From: Sphingomonas mali NBRC 15500
Lineage (GTDB): Bacteria; Pseudomonadota; Alphaproteobacteria; Sphingomonadales; Sphingomonadaceae
Assembly (NCBI RefSeq): GCF_001598415.1
Contig: NZ_BCYX01000011.1
Coordinates: 1-64,000, forward strand
Direction of reading: 5' to 3'
Length of the DNA stretch: 64,000 nt
Numbering within the stretch: position 1 is the stretch's first letter; each line of letters begins with the position of its first letter. This document shows positions 54,021 to 62,959 of this stretch, in pieces. Made by a program: the position numbers and the translations under genes. The notes below the pieces were generated by a model. The model saw only the letters and a program-made list of their open reading frames with translations. It did no database searches and was not told where the DNA came from.

Positions 54021-54311
54021 TCAGTGCGCGTCCGACGCACCGCTGCCTGAGGTGATACCGTCTCCCGAACGCACACCGGGCATGGGAGCCCGTTCGGCGT
54101 TGGGATCGACGCCGGTACCGTCGATTTTCGCCCATTCGTCCTTGGTGTGGCAAGAGCTGCGCATCATGTGAGAACCGGGAAACGGTTCCAGCGGTCGGCA
54201 GATCTTCTTTTCCTTTTTCGGCTTGGGCGCCGGAGCCGTATCGCCGGTTTGGGCGAAGGCGGGAATGGTCAGCACCGCAAGCCCCGCAGCTGCCATCATC
54301 TTGAAACGCAT
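54021..54311 (-). CDS. Small secreted protein with KEKKICR/CHTK motif, copy 2
   Basis: Protein of 96 aa: signal peptide about 1-20 (MRFKMMAAAGLAVLTIPAFA), then KKEKKICRPLEPFPGSHMM, CHTKDEWAKIDGTG and an acidic, glycine-rich tail. It shares about half its residues in the motif region with the neighbour at 53633-53908, so the two are a tandem duplication that diverged in the tails. It is 112 bp upstream of copy 1 on the same strand. Confidence 0.82.
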   Translation of the reverse strand: MRFKMMAAAGLAVLTIPAFAQTGDTAPAPKPKKEKKICRPLEPFPGSHMMRSSCHTKDEWAKIDGTGVDPNAERAPMPGVRSGDGITSGSGASDAH

Positions 54312-54389
54312 GTATAACTCCGAAGTGAGAGAGGCTTTACTTGGCGCGGAGCTGTATCGATTCCGTCGCGCCGAAGAAAGTCAAAAACG

Positions 54390-55124
54390 TCAGCTTCGCT
54401 GACGCGGATTGGCAAGTGCCGACAACACGCCGCGCAATGTCCGGATTTCCTGGCTTGACCAGCCGGGCTTGGTCAAAAGCGTGCGCAGAGTCCGCTTCGT
54501 CGTCGGCACGCGGTCGGGTGGGAAATAGAAGCCGGCACCTTCCAGCATCGCGTCGAGCTGGCCGATCATGCCGTCGAGTTCTTCCTGCGGCGCGGGCAGT
54601 GGGAGGTCAGTATCGGTAGGCTGCGCGAGCGCCACGCCCTTCGACCATTCATAGGCGACCAGGATCACCGCCTGGGCGAGGTTGAGGCTGCCGAATTCGG
54701 GATTGATCGGCACGGTGACGATCGTACGGGCGACCGCGACGTCGTCGGTTTCGAGGCCTGAGCGTTCGGGCCCGAACAGGATCGCCGAACGGCCGGGCTG
54801 GCCATGGAGTTCACGCGCCGCGGCCTCGGGAGTCATCACCGGCTTGGTGACGCCGCGCTTGCGGACGGTGGTTGCATAAACGTGCGGGCAATCGGCGACG
54901 GCGTCAGCCACGCTGTCGAACACCTGTGCGCGTTCGAGCACCACGTCCGCGCCCGAGGCGGCGGGCCCCGCTTGCGGATTGGGCCAGCCGTCGCGCGGTG
55001 CCACCAAGCGCATCTCGGTCAGTCCGAAATTGAGCATGGCGCGCGCGGCCTTGCCGATATTCTCACCAAGCTGGGGACGGACGAGGACGATGATCGGCTG
55101 ATGAAGGTCAGTAAGCTCAGTCAC
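54390..55124 (-). CDS. trmJ: tRNA (cytidine/uridine-2'-O-)-methyltransferase TrmJ
   Basis: SPOUT-class RNA methyltransferase, about 244 aa. IIVLVRPQLGENIGKAARAM, SAILFGPERSGLETDD, and FGSLNLAQAVILVAYE are the three SPOUT motifs in TrmJ order. GTG 55124 fits relatives (start VTELTDLHQP); an ATG at 55154 is open but lies further inside btaB. It overlaps the end of btaB by 8 nt, so it is probably transcribed with the bta genes, though the functions are unrelated. Confidence 0.93.
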   Translation of the reverse strand: MTELTDLHQPIIVLVRPQLGENIGKAARAMLNFGLTEMRLVAPRDGWPNPQAGPAASGADVVLERAQVFDSVADAVADCPHVYATTVRKRGVTKPVMTPEAAARELHGQPGRSAILFGPERSGLETDDVAVARTIVTVPINPEFGSLNLAQAVILVAYEWSKGVALAQPTDTDLPLPAPQEELDGMIGQLDAMLEGAGFYFPPDRVPTTKRTLRTLLTKPGWSSQEIRTLRGVLSALANPRQRS

Positions 55125-55728
55125 GAGTAAGGCGCGCGCTCCAGGCATAGCCACGATAGAGCGCGCGGTGTTGCGCGTTCAGCCCGACCTTGTCCACCAC
55201 CTCGAACAGGTCGGCCCGCGGGGTGACGTCGAACTTGCCGAGCCAGGCGAACAGCATCGCGCGGAACCAGCGCGGCAGGCGCTCCTGCTGGCCGAAGTCG
55301 ACGATGTCGAGCCGTCCGCCAGGCGCAAGCTTGCTCGCCGCCTCGCGAATCGCACCGGTCCAGTCGGGGATCATCGACAAGGTATAGGATTGGAACACAC
55401 GGTCGAACTCGGCGCGACCGAACATGGCCTTCGCGTCGAACGCGGTGGCATCGCCCTGGGCGAAGGTGATGCGATCGCTCAACCCCGCCTTGGCGACATT
55501 GGCGCGCGCTGTCTCGAGCATCGCTTCGGAGATATCGACGCCATAATAATGCGCATCGGGCCAGCGCCGCGCGGCGACGATCAGGTTGCGCCCGGTGCCG
55601 CATCCCGCCTCGAGCACGCTGCCGCCCGGCGGTGGCGCGAGGCCCTCGATCAGCGCGTCGCGTCCCAGCAGGTAATATTTGCGGGTCAGGTCGTAAAAGT
55701 GACGCTGGCTGCGATAGATCGCGTCCAT
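55117..55728 (-). CDS. btaB: Betaine-lipid N-methyltransferase BtaB
   Basis: Class I SAM methyltransferase, 203 aa, predicted to trimethylate diacylglyceryl-homoserine to the betaine lipid DGTS. SAM motif VLEAGCGTGRNL is at about 38-49, with YGVDISEAMLETA after it, and FYDLTRKYYLLGRD near the start. The assignment rests mainly on the btaA gene 23 bp upstream. An in-frame CTG overlapping the btaA stop, giving a more complete N-terminus (SEQPHAAQ), is possible but unproven. Confidence 0.85.
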   Translation of the reverse strand: MDAIYRSQRHFYDLTRKYYLLGRDALIEGLAPPPGGSVLEAGCGTGRNLIVAARRWPDAHYYGVDISEAMLETARANVAKAGLSDRITFAQGDATAFDAKAMFGRAEFDRVFQSYTLSMIPDWTGAIREAASKLAPGGRLDIVDFGQQERLPRWFRAMLFAWLGKFDVTPRADLFEVVDKVGLNAQHRALYRGYAWSARLTRD

Positions 55729-55751
55729 CTGCGCCGCATGCGGCTGCTCGC

Positions 55752-56987
55752 TCAGGCGGCGTCCCCCAGCGCGTAGAGATGCACGCCACCGTAGATCGAG
55801 GAGCGATCGCGCCGCGTATAATCGAGCGATTCCTCGGCGCGATAGGTCCAGCGGCCGAGCACCGCGTCGGGAACGCGGCCAGGCAGGATGGTCGGCTCGC
55901 CCGCGGTGCGGAACAACACGCGCGATCCTGGCCGCGCCGTGCGCGTGATTTCGGTCCAGAGGTCGGTCAATTGCTCGTCGGTCATCCAGTCCTGCGCGTC
56001 GAGCAGGATGTAGCGATCGAGCGAAGCGTCGGGCTGGCGTTTGAGGAACTCGGTATAGTTGGAATGGAGGATTTCCATCCGGTCGAGCCGGTCGACGACG
56101 TCAGTGTAGTTGTCAGCCTGGAGATAAGGCGGCAGCGGCGCCTCGGGCCCCTCGCCATAGCCTCGTCCGAACGCCTGCCAGGCGAAATAATTGTCCTTGA
56201 GGTCGAAGTCGCAGGCGAGCTTTTCGAGCCGCTCGCGCAGCACGGTCGCCATCTTGGCGTCGCCGGCCAGCGCTTCGTATTGCGCGGGCGGGATGCCGAG
56301 CCCGAACAAGGACGCCGGCTGGTCGGTCAGCCAGCGCACGAACGCCTTGTCGAAGAACGGCGCATATTCGCGATCGAAAATCTCGCGCTGTTCCTCGATC
56401 GTATTGGCCTTGAGGATCGCCTTGGGATCGAGCCCGTGGAGCCGCGCCAGCATATGCGCCGCGCCGATGAAGCCGCCGAGCAGACCGCGCTTGTAGAGGC
56501 CCTTGGCGAAACCGCCGATCCGCCTGCGGCCGATCAGGTCGCGGCTTTCCCAATAATGCCGCGTCGGCTCGTCGAGATGCGGGCGGATATAGGTCTTGTA
56601 TGCCGCGATGTTCGCCTTGGTGTTCGCTTCGGCGAAGAAGCGGTGGAAGGCGTCGTAGTCGGGCAGATAGCGCGCCGCCGCGAGCTTCAATTTGTTGAGC
56701 GCGATATGCGCGGTGTTGAGATCGACCGCGGTGATCCGGCGCGGATTGGCGGTCAGATAGCTGAGCGCGTTGCATCCGCCCGAGGCGATCGTCACGACGT
56801 GATTGTCAGGCTGGATCGCCAGCGCTTCCATGTCGACCGAAGGGTCTTCCCAGATCTGGGCATAGACCAGGCCGCGGAACGCGAAGGTGAAGGCGCGTTC
56901 GAGGATGCCTTGCTTGGTCAGATGGTCGTGGCGGTGGACCGCATCCTGGACGGCGCGGTTCTTTTGCGGTGCGAGTGCTGTGGCCAT
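55752..56987 (-). CDS. btaA: Betaine-lipid synthase BtaA (DUF3419)
   Basis: S-adenosylmethionine:diacylglycerol 3-amino-3-carboxypropyltransferase, 411 aa. It transfers the aminocarboxypropyl group of SAM to diacylglycerol, the first step of DGTS synthesis. FRGLVYAQIWEDPSVDMEAL, VTIASGGCNALSYL and ITAVDLNTAHIAL are typical DUF3419 segments. It precedes btaB. In other alphaproteobacteria, DGTS replaces phospholipids when phosphate is short, under PhoB. A Pho-box-like sequence lies 65 bp upstream. Confidence 0.93.
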   Translation of the reverse strand: MATALAPQKNRAVQDAVHRHDHLTKQGILERAFTFAFRGLVYAQIWEDPSVDMEALAIQPDNHVVTIASGGCNALSYLTANPRRITAVDLNTAHIALNKLKLAAARYLPDYDAFHRFFAEANTKANIAAYKTYIRPHLDEPTRHYWESRDLIGRRRIGGFAKGLYKRGLLGGFIGAAHMLARLHGLDPKAILKANTIEEQREIFDREYAPFFDKAFVRWLTDQPASLFGLGIPPAQYEALAGDAKMATVLRERLEKLACDFDLKDNYFAWQAFGRGYGEGPEAPLPPYLQADNYTDVVDRLDRMEILHSNYTEFLKRQPDASLDRYILLDAQDWMTDEQLTDLWTEITRTARPGSRVLFRTAGEPTILPGRVPDAVLGRWTYRAEESLDYTRRDRSSIYGGVHLYALGDAA

Positions 56988-57051
56988 GGGGCAGTGTCCT
57001 AGCGGTGCGCGGCGCTTACTCCGCGCGACCGCCTTGCGCTAGGCCAATCCG

Positions 57052-57069
57052 GTGACGTTTCGATGACGG
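57052..57069 (-). promoter_or_regulatory. Pho-box-like site upstream of btaA
   Basis: On the btaA strand: CCGTCAT-CGAA-ACGTCAC. Two 7-bp units with GTCA cores lie 11 bp apart, the PhoB half-site spacing. The first unit matches the CTGTCAT consensus at 6 of 7 positions, the second at 4 of 7. The weak TAGC -10 candidate follows. The location and the known phosphate control of betaine lipids make it credible. Confidence 0.45.
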
Positions 57070-57097
57070 CCCCGCGACGTGCGACAAGGCGAGCCGG

Positions 57098-57655
57098 TCA
57101 CGGAGTCATCGCCCCGCCCTCGGGCCAAGTCGTGTCCCCGACGCGGGTCAGGTGCATCTCGAAGAATCGAGCCGGGGGCTGGCCGGCCACGACGCGTTCG
57201 CCGATCTCGGTCCAGACCTTGTCCCTGAGCGTCGCGGTGTAGCGGATCGTGGCCGGACCGGCGGGAACCTCCCAGACATAGCCGTCGACGGTCGGCGTGA
57301 TGACGAAGTCGCCGCCATGCCCGAGCGCATAGGAGCGGAAATTATAGGCTTTCTTCGCCGGATCGTACGAAATCATCGCAAAGGCGTTGAAGCCGATCGA
57401 TCCATCCGGGTTGAACGATCGCCCTTCGATCACGCGCAAGGTCCCGCCGAGCATCGTACCGATGCGCTCGGTATGCGTGACCTTGTGCTCGCCGGCCGGG
57501 CCGCGCGTCGTGGCGATGCCGCGCCAGGTTCCGTCCATCCAGGCGAACTGGCCCGCGGCCTCCTTCTGCGCGGCGATCACGGCGGGATCCGCCTGTTGCG
57601 CGATGGCCGGTGCCGTCATGATCAGCGCCAAGGCTCCCAGGATGATTCGTCGCAT
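57098..57655 (-). CDS. Exported DUF1579-like protein
   Basis: Protein of 185 aa. Signal peptide about 1-20 ends APAIAQ, and GGAGGA precedes ATG 57655 by 5 nt. The mature region is beta-rich and resembles DUF1579/lipocalin-like proteins: QFAWMDGTWRGIATT at the N-terminus, then MLGGTLRVIEGRSF, AFAMISYDPAKKAYNFRS and PPARFFEMHLTRVG. Ligand and function are unknown. It is divergent from a LytTR regulator with only 20 bp between the proposed starts. Confidence 0.8.
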   Translation of the reverse strand: MRRIILGALALIMTAPAIAQQADPAVIAAQKEAAGQFAWMDGTWRGIATTRGPAGEHKVTHTERIGTMLGGTLRVIEGRSFNPDGSIGFNAFAMISYDPAKKAYNFRSYALGHGGDFVITPTVDGYVWEVPAGPATIRYTATLRDKVWTEIGERVVAGQPPARFFEMHLTRVGDTTWPEGGAMTP

Positions 57656-57675
57656 ATGGTCCTCCGCATCGCTTC

Positions 57676-58521
57676 GTGGCAGCGTCTGCCGCGATGGCGA
57701 CGCTTTCCCCCGATCAGCCCGAGCGGCGGCGTCCGCGCAATCGCGGCTTCGCCAATGCCGCACGCAATTTCGCGAACCGCGTCTCGGCCTTGCCAGGCTT
57801 CATACCGCTGACGGCCAGCGGGCTCGCGGCGATCGTGCTGGCGACGATCACCGGCGCCTTCGGGACGATCGCAATGGCCTATCCGGCGCGGCTCGGTTTT
57901 TGGTCGCTGCTGATCGGCTGGAACATTGCCAAATGGATCGTCTGGTTCGGCTGGCGCGTGCGGCGCCCGCACGATTGGCGCCGCGCGGCGATGATCGGGG
58001 CATTGGTGATCAACCTGCCGCTGCCGCTCGAAATCCCGCTAGCGCTCCGCCTGTTCGGGATCCGGACGGCGATCGATCCCGCACGGACCTGGATCGAAGC
58101 CGCAGCGATCAGCGCCACCTTGTTCGTCGCCTTGTTCCTGGCGCGGCGGTCGAGCCGGCGGGAAGTGGCAATCCCCGCCGATACCGGCATCCTGTTTCGC
58201 GCCGGCGTGCGCGAACTCGCCGACGTGCACGGCCTGCGGGCGGAGGACCATTATTGCCGGGTCCATCTCGGCGACGGGCGTTCGCTGCTGGTGCTGGCGC
58301 GCTTCGCCGATCTGCGCGCCGAACTGGCGGGGATCGACGGCGAGCAGGTCCATCGCGGCGCCTGGATCGCCGCCGCCGGCATGGACGGCGCGGTGCGCGA
58401 GGGGCGGGCGTGGCGGCTGGTGCTCGGCGACGGCACGCGATTGCCGGTCAGCGATACCTACCTTTCCGCGGTCCGCGCGCGCGGCTGGCTCAAGATAAAA
58501 CCCAAGCTCGGGGTAGCGTAA
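57676..58521 (+). CDS. Membrane-anchored LytTR-domain regulator
   Basis: Protein of 281 aa. Four hydrophobic helices at about 45-67, 75-93, 104-125 and 138-155 are followed by a LytTR DNA-binding domain (about 175-278): LADVHGLRAEDHYCRVHLGD, VHRGAWIAAAGMDG, GDGTRLPVSDTYLSAVR. The N-terminus is basic. GTG 57676 is used, but an ATG at 57694 is equally plausible since neither has a clear ribosome site. This membrane-LytTR type lacks a receiver, so it probably senses a membrane or envelope signal directly. Confidence 0.8.
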   Translation: MAASAAMATLSPDQPERRRPRNRGFANAARNFANRVSALPGFIPLTASGLAAIVLATITGAFGTIAMAYPARLGFWSLLIGWNIAKWIVWFGWRVRRPHDWRRAAMIGALVINLPLPLEIPLALRLFGIRTAIDPARTWIEAAAISATLFVALFLARRSSRREVAIPADTGILFRAGVRELADVHGLRAEDHYCRVHLGDGRSLLVLARFADLRAELAGIDGEQVHRGAWIAAAGMDGAVREGRAWRLVLGDGTRLPVSDTYLSAVRARGWLKIKPKLGVA

Positions 58522-58580
58522 CGCGCACGGGCTCGGTAAGGGCGTCTCACACGACAGCTCAAAGGACCCGCGCCCAGTTC

Positions 58581-59036
58581 ATGCGCATCGCCATCGCGTC
58601 CGATCATGCCGCCATCGCGCTCAAGGCGACGCTTGCGGAATGGTTGCGTGCGGCCGGGCATGAGGTCGACGATCTGGGTCCGCACGACGGCACGAGCGTC
58701 GACTATCCCGATTATGGCTACAAGCTTGCCGATGCCGTCGCTTCCGGCGCGGCCGAACGCGGCGTCGCCTTGTGCGGATCGGGGATCGGCATCTCGATCG
58801 CGGTCAATCGCAATCCGAAAGTTCGCTGCGCTCTCGTCTCGGAGCCGCTATCCGCCGCGCTTGCCCGCGAGCATAACGACGCCAACGCGATCGCGATGGG
58901 GGCGCGCCTGACCGGCGAGGCGATGGCGATCGCCTGCCTCGACGCCTTTCTTTCCACTCCCTTTGCCGGGGGCCGCCACCAGGGCCGGGTCGACAAGCTC
59001 GGCCAGCCGATACCAGCCAATCCAACGAAAGCCTGA
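58581..59036 (+). CDS. rpiB: Ribose 5-phosphate isomerase B
   Basis: Interconverts ribose 5-phosphate and ribulose 5-phosphate; 151 aa. RIAIASDHAAIALK opens the protein, the catalytic Cys is in VALCGSGIGISIAVN, and REHNDANAIAMGAR closes the site. A longer open frame from 57387 is read-through in the LytTR region. It ends 3 bp before glyA, so the two share a transcript. Confidence 0.96.
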   Translation: MRIAIASDHAAIALKATLAEWLRAAGHEVDDLGPHDGTSVDYPDYGYKLADAVASGAAERGVALCGSGIGISIAVNRNPKVRCALVSEPLSAALAREHNDANAIAMGARLTGEAMAIACLDAFLSTPFAGGRHQGRVDKLGQPIPANPTKA

Positions 59037-59039
59037 TCG

Positions 59040-60353
59040 ATGAGCACCAACCCCTCCGCGCTCCACGACGTCCAGCCCGACGGCTATTTCACCCGCGGCC
59101 TGGCCGAGGCCGATCCGGCGGTGTTCGCCGGCGTGCGCCACGAACTCGCCCGCGAGCAGAACCAGATCGAGCTGATCGCGTCGGAGAATATCGTCTCCAA
59201 GGCGGTGCTCGAAGCGCAGGGGTCGGTGTTCACCAACAAATATGCCGAAGGCTATCCCGGCAAGCGCTATTATCAGGGCTGTCACCCGTCGGACGAGGTC
59301 GAGCAGCTGGCGATCGATCGCGCCAAGGAGCTGTTCGGCTGCGAGTTCGCCAACGTCCAGCCGCATTCCGGGGCGCAGGCGAACGGCGCGGTGATGCTCG
59401 CTTTGGTCAAGCCGGGCGAGACGATCATGGGGCTCAGCCTCGATTCGGGTGGCCACCTGACCCACGGCGCCAAGGCGGCCATGTCGGGCAAGTGGTTCAA
59501 CGCGGTGCAATATGGCGTCGACGCCACCACGCACCTGATCGATTTCGAAGAGGTCGCGGCCAAGGCGCGCGAGCATAAACCCAAATTGATCATCGCCGGC
59601 GGCTCGGCCTATCCGCGCCAGATCGACTTCGCCAAGTTCCGCGCGATCGCGGACGAGGTCGGCGCGATCTTCATGGTCGACATGGCGCATTTCGCCGGCC
59701 TGGTCGCGGGCGGCGCTCACCCCACCCCGTTCGGCCACGCCCATGTCGTCACCACCACGACGCACAAGACCCTGCGTGGCCCGCGCGGCGGCGCTGTGTT
59801 CACCAATGACGAGGCGATCGCCAAGAAGATCAACTCGGCGGTGTTTCCGGGGCTGCAGGGCGGCCCGCTGATGCACGTCATCGCCGCCAAGGCGGTCGCG
59901 TTCGGCGAGGCGCTGCGCCCCGACTTCAAACTCTACGCCGCGGCGATCATCGAGAATGCCAAGGTGCTGGCGGCGACGCTGGCCGAGCGCGGCGCGGCGG
60001 TGGTCTCGGGTGGCACCGACACGCATCTCGCGCTCATCGACCTGACGCCGCTGGGCGTGACCGGCAAGGACGCCGATGAGGCGCTCGAGCGCGCCGGCAT
60101 CACCTGCAACAAGAACGGCATCCCCAACGACCCACTTCCCCCGGTCAAGACCAGCGGCATCCGCGTCGGATCGCCGGCCGGCACCACCCGCGGATTCGGC
60201 CCGGCCGAGTTCCGCGAGATCGGCAATATGGTCGCCGACGTGCTCGACGGACTCGCCAAGAATGGCGAGCAGGGCGACGCGCAAGTCGAAATGGCTGTGC
60301 GTGACCGTGTTAATACGCTATGTCACCGTTTCCCGATTTATCCGGAGGCGTGA
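59040..60353 (+). CDS. glyA: Serine hydroxymethyltransferase
   Basis: PLP enzyme of 437 aa converting serine and tetrahydrofolate to glycine and methylene-[35 protein letters not shown], and the PLP lysine motif [14 protein letters not shown] are clear. The spacing to rpiB is 3 bp. Two small proteins and nrdR follow on the same strand, an arrangement linking one-carbon supply with nucleotide control. Confidence 0.98.
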   Translation: MSTNPSALHDVQPDGYFTRGLAEADPAVFAGVRHELAREQNQIELIASENIVSKAVLEAQGSVFTNKYAEGYPGKRYYQGCHPSDEVEQLAIDRAKELFGCEFANVQPHSGAQANGAVMLALVKPGETIMGLSLDSGGHLTHGAKAAMSGKWFNAVQYGVDATTHLIDFEEVAAKAREHKPKLIIAGGSAYPRQIDFAKFRAIADEVGAIFMVDMAHFAGLVAGGAHPTPFGHAHVVTTTTHKTLRGPRGGAVFTNDEAIAKKINSAVFPGLQGGPLMHVIAAKAVAFGEALRPDFKLYAAAIIENAKVLAATLAERGAAVVSGGTDTHLALIDLTPLGVTGKDADEALERAGITCNKNGIPNDPLPPVKTSGIRVGSPAGTTRGFGPAEFREIGNMVADVLDGLAKNGEQGDAQVEMAVRDRVNTLCHRFPIYPEA

Positions 60354-60356
60354 GAG

Positions 60357-60671
60357 ATGAGTGACGACAATCTGAAGCGGATGTGCGCGCATTGCGACGC
60401 GGCCCTGCCCGACGGCGCAAAATTCTGTCCGGCCTGCGGTGTGGCGACCGGCGACGGTTCAAGCACCTTTGAGGAAGCGAAGGCGTTCGTGATGAACAGC
60501 GCGTCCGAGGCCGAAAAGACCGCGCGCGAGCTCATGAAGAACGAAGATGCGCAGAAGATCGCGGGTGCCGCCGCAGTCGGCGCGGTCGCGGCGATCGTGT
60601 TGCCGATCTCGATGGTGACGGGCGCGGTTATCGGCGCCGGGATCATGGCGTATAACCGGTTCGCCAAATAA
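60357..60671 (+). CDS. Zinc-ribbon protein with C-terminal hydrophobic segment
   Basis: Protein of 104 aa. A four-Cys ribbon MCAHCDAALPDGAKFCPACG is at about 9-28. A helical region follows, then a C-terminal glycine-rich hydrophobic segment (AAAVGAVAAIVLPISMVTGA, about 68-95) ending AYNRFAK. The segment is short of a standard helix hairpin but could insert in a membrane. It starts 3 bp after glyA. The gene at 60682 has a similar glycine-rich tail. Function unknown. Confidence 0.85.
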   Translation: MSDDNLKRMCAHCDAALPDGAKFCPACGVATGDGSSTFEEAKAFVMNSASEAEKTARELMKNEDAQKIAGAAAVGAVAAIVLPISMVTGAVIGAGIMAYNRFAK

Positions 60672-60681
60672 GGGGACTTTG

Positions 60682-60894
60682 ATGAGTTCTTCGGACGAAA
60701 CGCTCGCAGCCGCCCGCGCCGCGCTCCACCGCTCGCGCGCCGGTGAGCCCGAACCGGGCGTCGGCGGCGCGATGAAGCGCGGCGCGGTGCTGGGCGCGAT
60801 CGTTTCATTGCCGGTCGCGGGCATTGGCGTGATCGGCGGCGCGGTGATCGGTGCCGGCGCCGCCGCGCTCGACAGACTGACGAAGAAGGACTGA
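60682..60894 (+). CDS. Small glycine-zipper-like protein
   Basis: Protein of 70 aa: a hydrophilic N-terminus (ETLAAARAALHRSRAGEPEP), then a glycine-rich hydrophobic stretch with GAVLGAIVSLPVAGIGVIGG and VIGAGAAALDRLTKKD. The pattern of GxxxG repeats suggests a membrane glycine zipper, similar in tail to the preceding protein. AAGGGGA precedes ATG 60682. It lies between the zinc-ribbon gene and nrdR in a tight run. No family was recognised. Confidence 0.75.
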   Translation: MSSSDETLAAARAALHRSRAGEPEPGVGGAMKRGAVLGAIVSLPVAGIGVIGGAVIGAGAAALDRLTKKD

Positions 60895-60900
60895 TCGACT

Positions 60901-61365
60901 TTGCGCTGCCCCTTTTGCGGTCACGAAGACAGCCAGGTTAAGGATTCGCGCCCGACCGAGGACGGCGCGGCGATCCGCCGCCGGCGGCAATGCGAGGGCT
61001 GCGCGGCGCGCTTCACGACGTTCGAGCGTATCCAGTTGCGCGATCTGGTCGTGCTCAAGAGCGACGACCGCCGCGAACCGTTCGACCGCGAGAAATTGAT
61101 GCGCTCGATTTCGGTCGCGACGCGCAAGCGCCCGATCGACCCGGTGCGGATCGAGAAACTGGTATCGGGAATCCAGCGTCAGCTCGAAACATCGGGCGAT
61201 CCCGAAATCCGCGCGCAGCAGATCGGCCAGATGGTGATGGAGGGGCTGAAGGGCCTCGATTCGGTCGCCTATATCCGCTTCGCCAGCGTCTATAAGGACT
61301 TCACCGAGGCGAAGGATTTCGAGGAATTCGCCGGGTCGGTGAGCGAGATCGGGGCGAAGCCTTAG
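60901..61365 (+). CDS. nrdR: Transcriptional repressor NrdR
   Basis: Zinc-ribbon plus ATP-cone repressor of ribonucleotide reductase genes, 154 aa. [18 protein letters not shown] and RRRRQCEGC form the ribbon, and the ATP-cone follows ([21 protein letters not shown]). The start is TTG at 60901, 6 bp after the glycine-zipper gene. It is part of the rpiB-glyA run. Confidence 0.96.
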   Translation: MRCPFCGHEDSQVKDSRPTEDGAAIRRRRQCEGCAARFTTFERIQLRDLVVLKSDDRREPFDREKLMRSISVATRKRPIDPVRIEKLVSGIQRQLETSGDPEIRAQQIGQMVMEGLKGLDSVAYIRFASVYKDFTEAKDFEEFAGSVSEIGAKP

Positions 61366-61402
61366 CGCCGGCAGCAGCGTCCGGCCGCGCCACAAAATAC
61401 GG

Positions 61403-61491
61403 CCGTCACCCCGGCCTTGTGCCGGGGTCCACCGTGCCCCAATCCCTGGGCCAAGCGGCTCGGTGGATGCCGGCACAAGGCCGGCATGACG
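61403..61491. repeat. Long inverted repeat, CCGGCCTTGTGCCGG family
   Basis: Outer arms CCGTCACCCCGGCCTTGTGC and the inverse of CGTCATGCCGGCCTTGTGCC pair over about 30 bases. The architecture and consensus match the element at 4446-4556. It lies between nrdR and the MATE gene. The rest of 61366-61562 shows nothing else. Confidence 0.8.
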
Positions 61492-61562
61492 ATTAGATTT
61501 GAGCCCATCCGCTCGCCAATCTCGACGTGACGCCGGCCGCACCTCCGATTAGGTCCACGGCC

Positions 61563-62918
61563 ATGACCGCCTCCGCGATCACTCGCCGTTCGATCGTCGC
61601 GCAAGCCTGGCCGATCATGATCGGGCAGATCACCGTGCCGCTGGTCGGGCTGGTCGACACCGCGATCATCGGCCGGACCGGTGACGCTGTGGCGCTGGCG
61701 GCGGTCGCGCTCGGCAGTTTCGTGGTGACGTTCCTGTTCTGGACCTTCGGCTTCCTGCGGATGGGGATGACCGGTCTGACCGCGCAGGCCGAGGGCGCCA
61801 AGGACGGGCAAGAGGTACGCGCGCTGCTGGTTCGTGGCATCGCTTTGGGAGTCGGACTCGGTGCTGCCCTGCTCGCGCTCCAGGCGGTGATCGTCCCGCT
61901 CGCGTTCCGCATCTTCGCGGGATCGGGCGAACTCGACGCGGTGGCCGAAGGGTTCGTCGCCGCGCGACTGTTCGGCGCGCCCGCCGCGCTTGCAGGTTTC
62001 GCGATCAATGGCTGGCTGCTTGGACTGGGCCGCACACGCGCTGCCTTGCTGCTCCAGGTCGTGATGAACGCCGCCAACATCACGCTCGATTTGATCTTCG
62101 TCTGGCATTTAGGCTGGGGCGCGCGCGGCGTCGGGTTGGGGACGTCGAGCGCGGAGTGGATCGCGCTGGCGACCGGACTTGCCATCGCCGCCGTCGTGCT
62201 GGGGCGCGACGGCCGCGCCGCGATCCGCGGCGAAGCGGCGCGAGCGTTCGAGCCGGCGGCGCTCAAGCGGCTGTTCGGGGTCAATGCCGACATCATGGTC
62301 CGCACCGTCGCGCTGCTGATCCTGTTCGGCTGGTTCGCCAATGCCGGCGCGCGATTGGGGCCGGTCCAACTCGGCGCCAACCATGTCCTGTCGCAATTCG
62401 TCGGCCTCGCCGCCTATGTGCTCGACGGCTTCGCCTTTACCGCCGAATCGCGCGTCGGCCAGGCGATCGGCGCCAAGTCGCGGAGCGATTTCCTCCGTGC
62501 GATCCGCCTGACCGGCGAATTCTCGTTCGCCAGCGGGCTGGTCTTCGTCGCGGCGATCGCCTTCGGCGGGCACTTCCTGGTCGAGCTGATGACTAGCAAC
62601 CCGCAGGTCCAGGAGCGCGCGCTGGCGCTCGCGCCGTTCGCCGCGCTGCAGCCGTTGATCGGCGCGCCGGCCTGGCTGCTCGACGGCATCTTTATCGGTG
62701 CGACACGCGGCAAGGCATTGAGAAACGCCGCGATCCTGTCGACCGCTTTGTATATCGCGACCGATCTGGCGATGCGCCCCTGGGGCGCGCTCGGCGTGTG
62801 GATCGCGCTGACCATGAGCTATGTCTATCGCGCCGGCGCGCTCGCTTTGTGGTGGCCGGGGCTGCTCAAGGACGTGGGAACGCCCCCGCCGCTTGCGGAA
62901 CCGTCCCCCGGGACCTAG
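61563..62918 (+). CDS. MATE-family efflux transporter (DinF-like)
   Basis: Multidrug and toxin extrusion protein, 451 aa with about twelve transmembrane helices. [27 protein letters not shown] at the N-terminus and [14 protein letters not shown], plus the second-half counterpart [20 protein letters not shown], place it in the DinF/NorM-like branch. It probably exports drugs or a metabolite using Na+ or H+. ATG 61563 is used; a frame to 61527 is only read-through. Confidence 0.9.
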   Translation: MTASAITRRSIVAQAWPIMIGQITVPLVGLVDTAIIGRTGDAVALAAVALGSFVVTFLFWTFGFLRMGMTGLTAQAEGAKDGQEVRALLVRGIALGVGLGAALLALQAVIVPLAFRIFAGSGELDAVAEGFVAARLFGAPAALAGFAINGWLLGLGRTRAALLLQVVMNAANITLDLIFVWHLGWGARGVGLGTSSAEWIALATGLAIAAVVLGRDGRAAIRGEAARAFEPAALKRLFGVNADIMVRTVALLILFGWFANAGARLGPVQLGANHVLSQFVGLAAYVLDGFAFTAESRVGQAIGAKSRSDFLRAIRLTGEFSFASGLVFVAAIAFGGHFLVELMTSNPQVQERALALAPFAALQPLIGAPAWLLDGIFIGATRGKALRNAAILSTALYIATDLAMRPWGALGVWIALTMSYVYRAGALALWWPGLLKDVGTPPPLAEPSPGT

Positions 62919-62959
62919 ACGCGCTCGCGATTCCCCTAATTCCAGTTCGCGGAGCCGCC

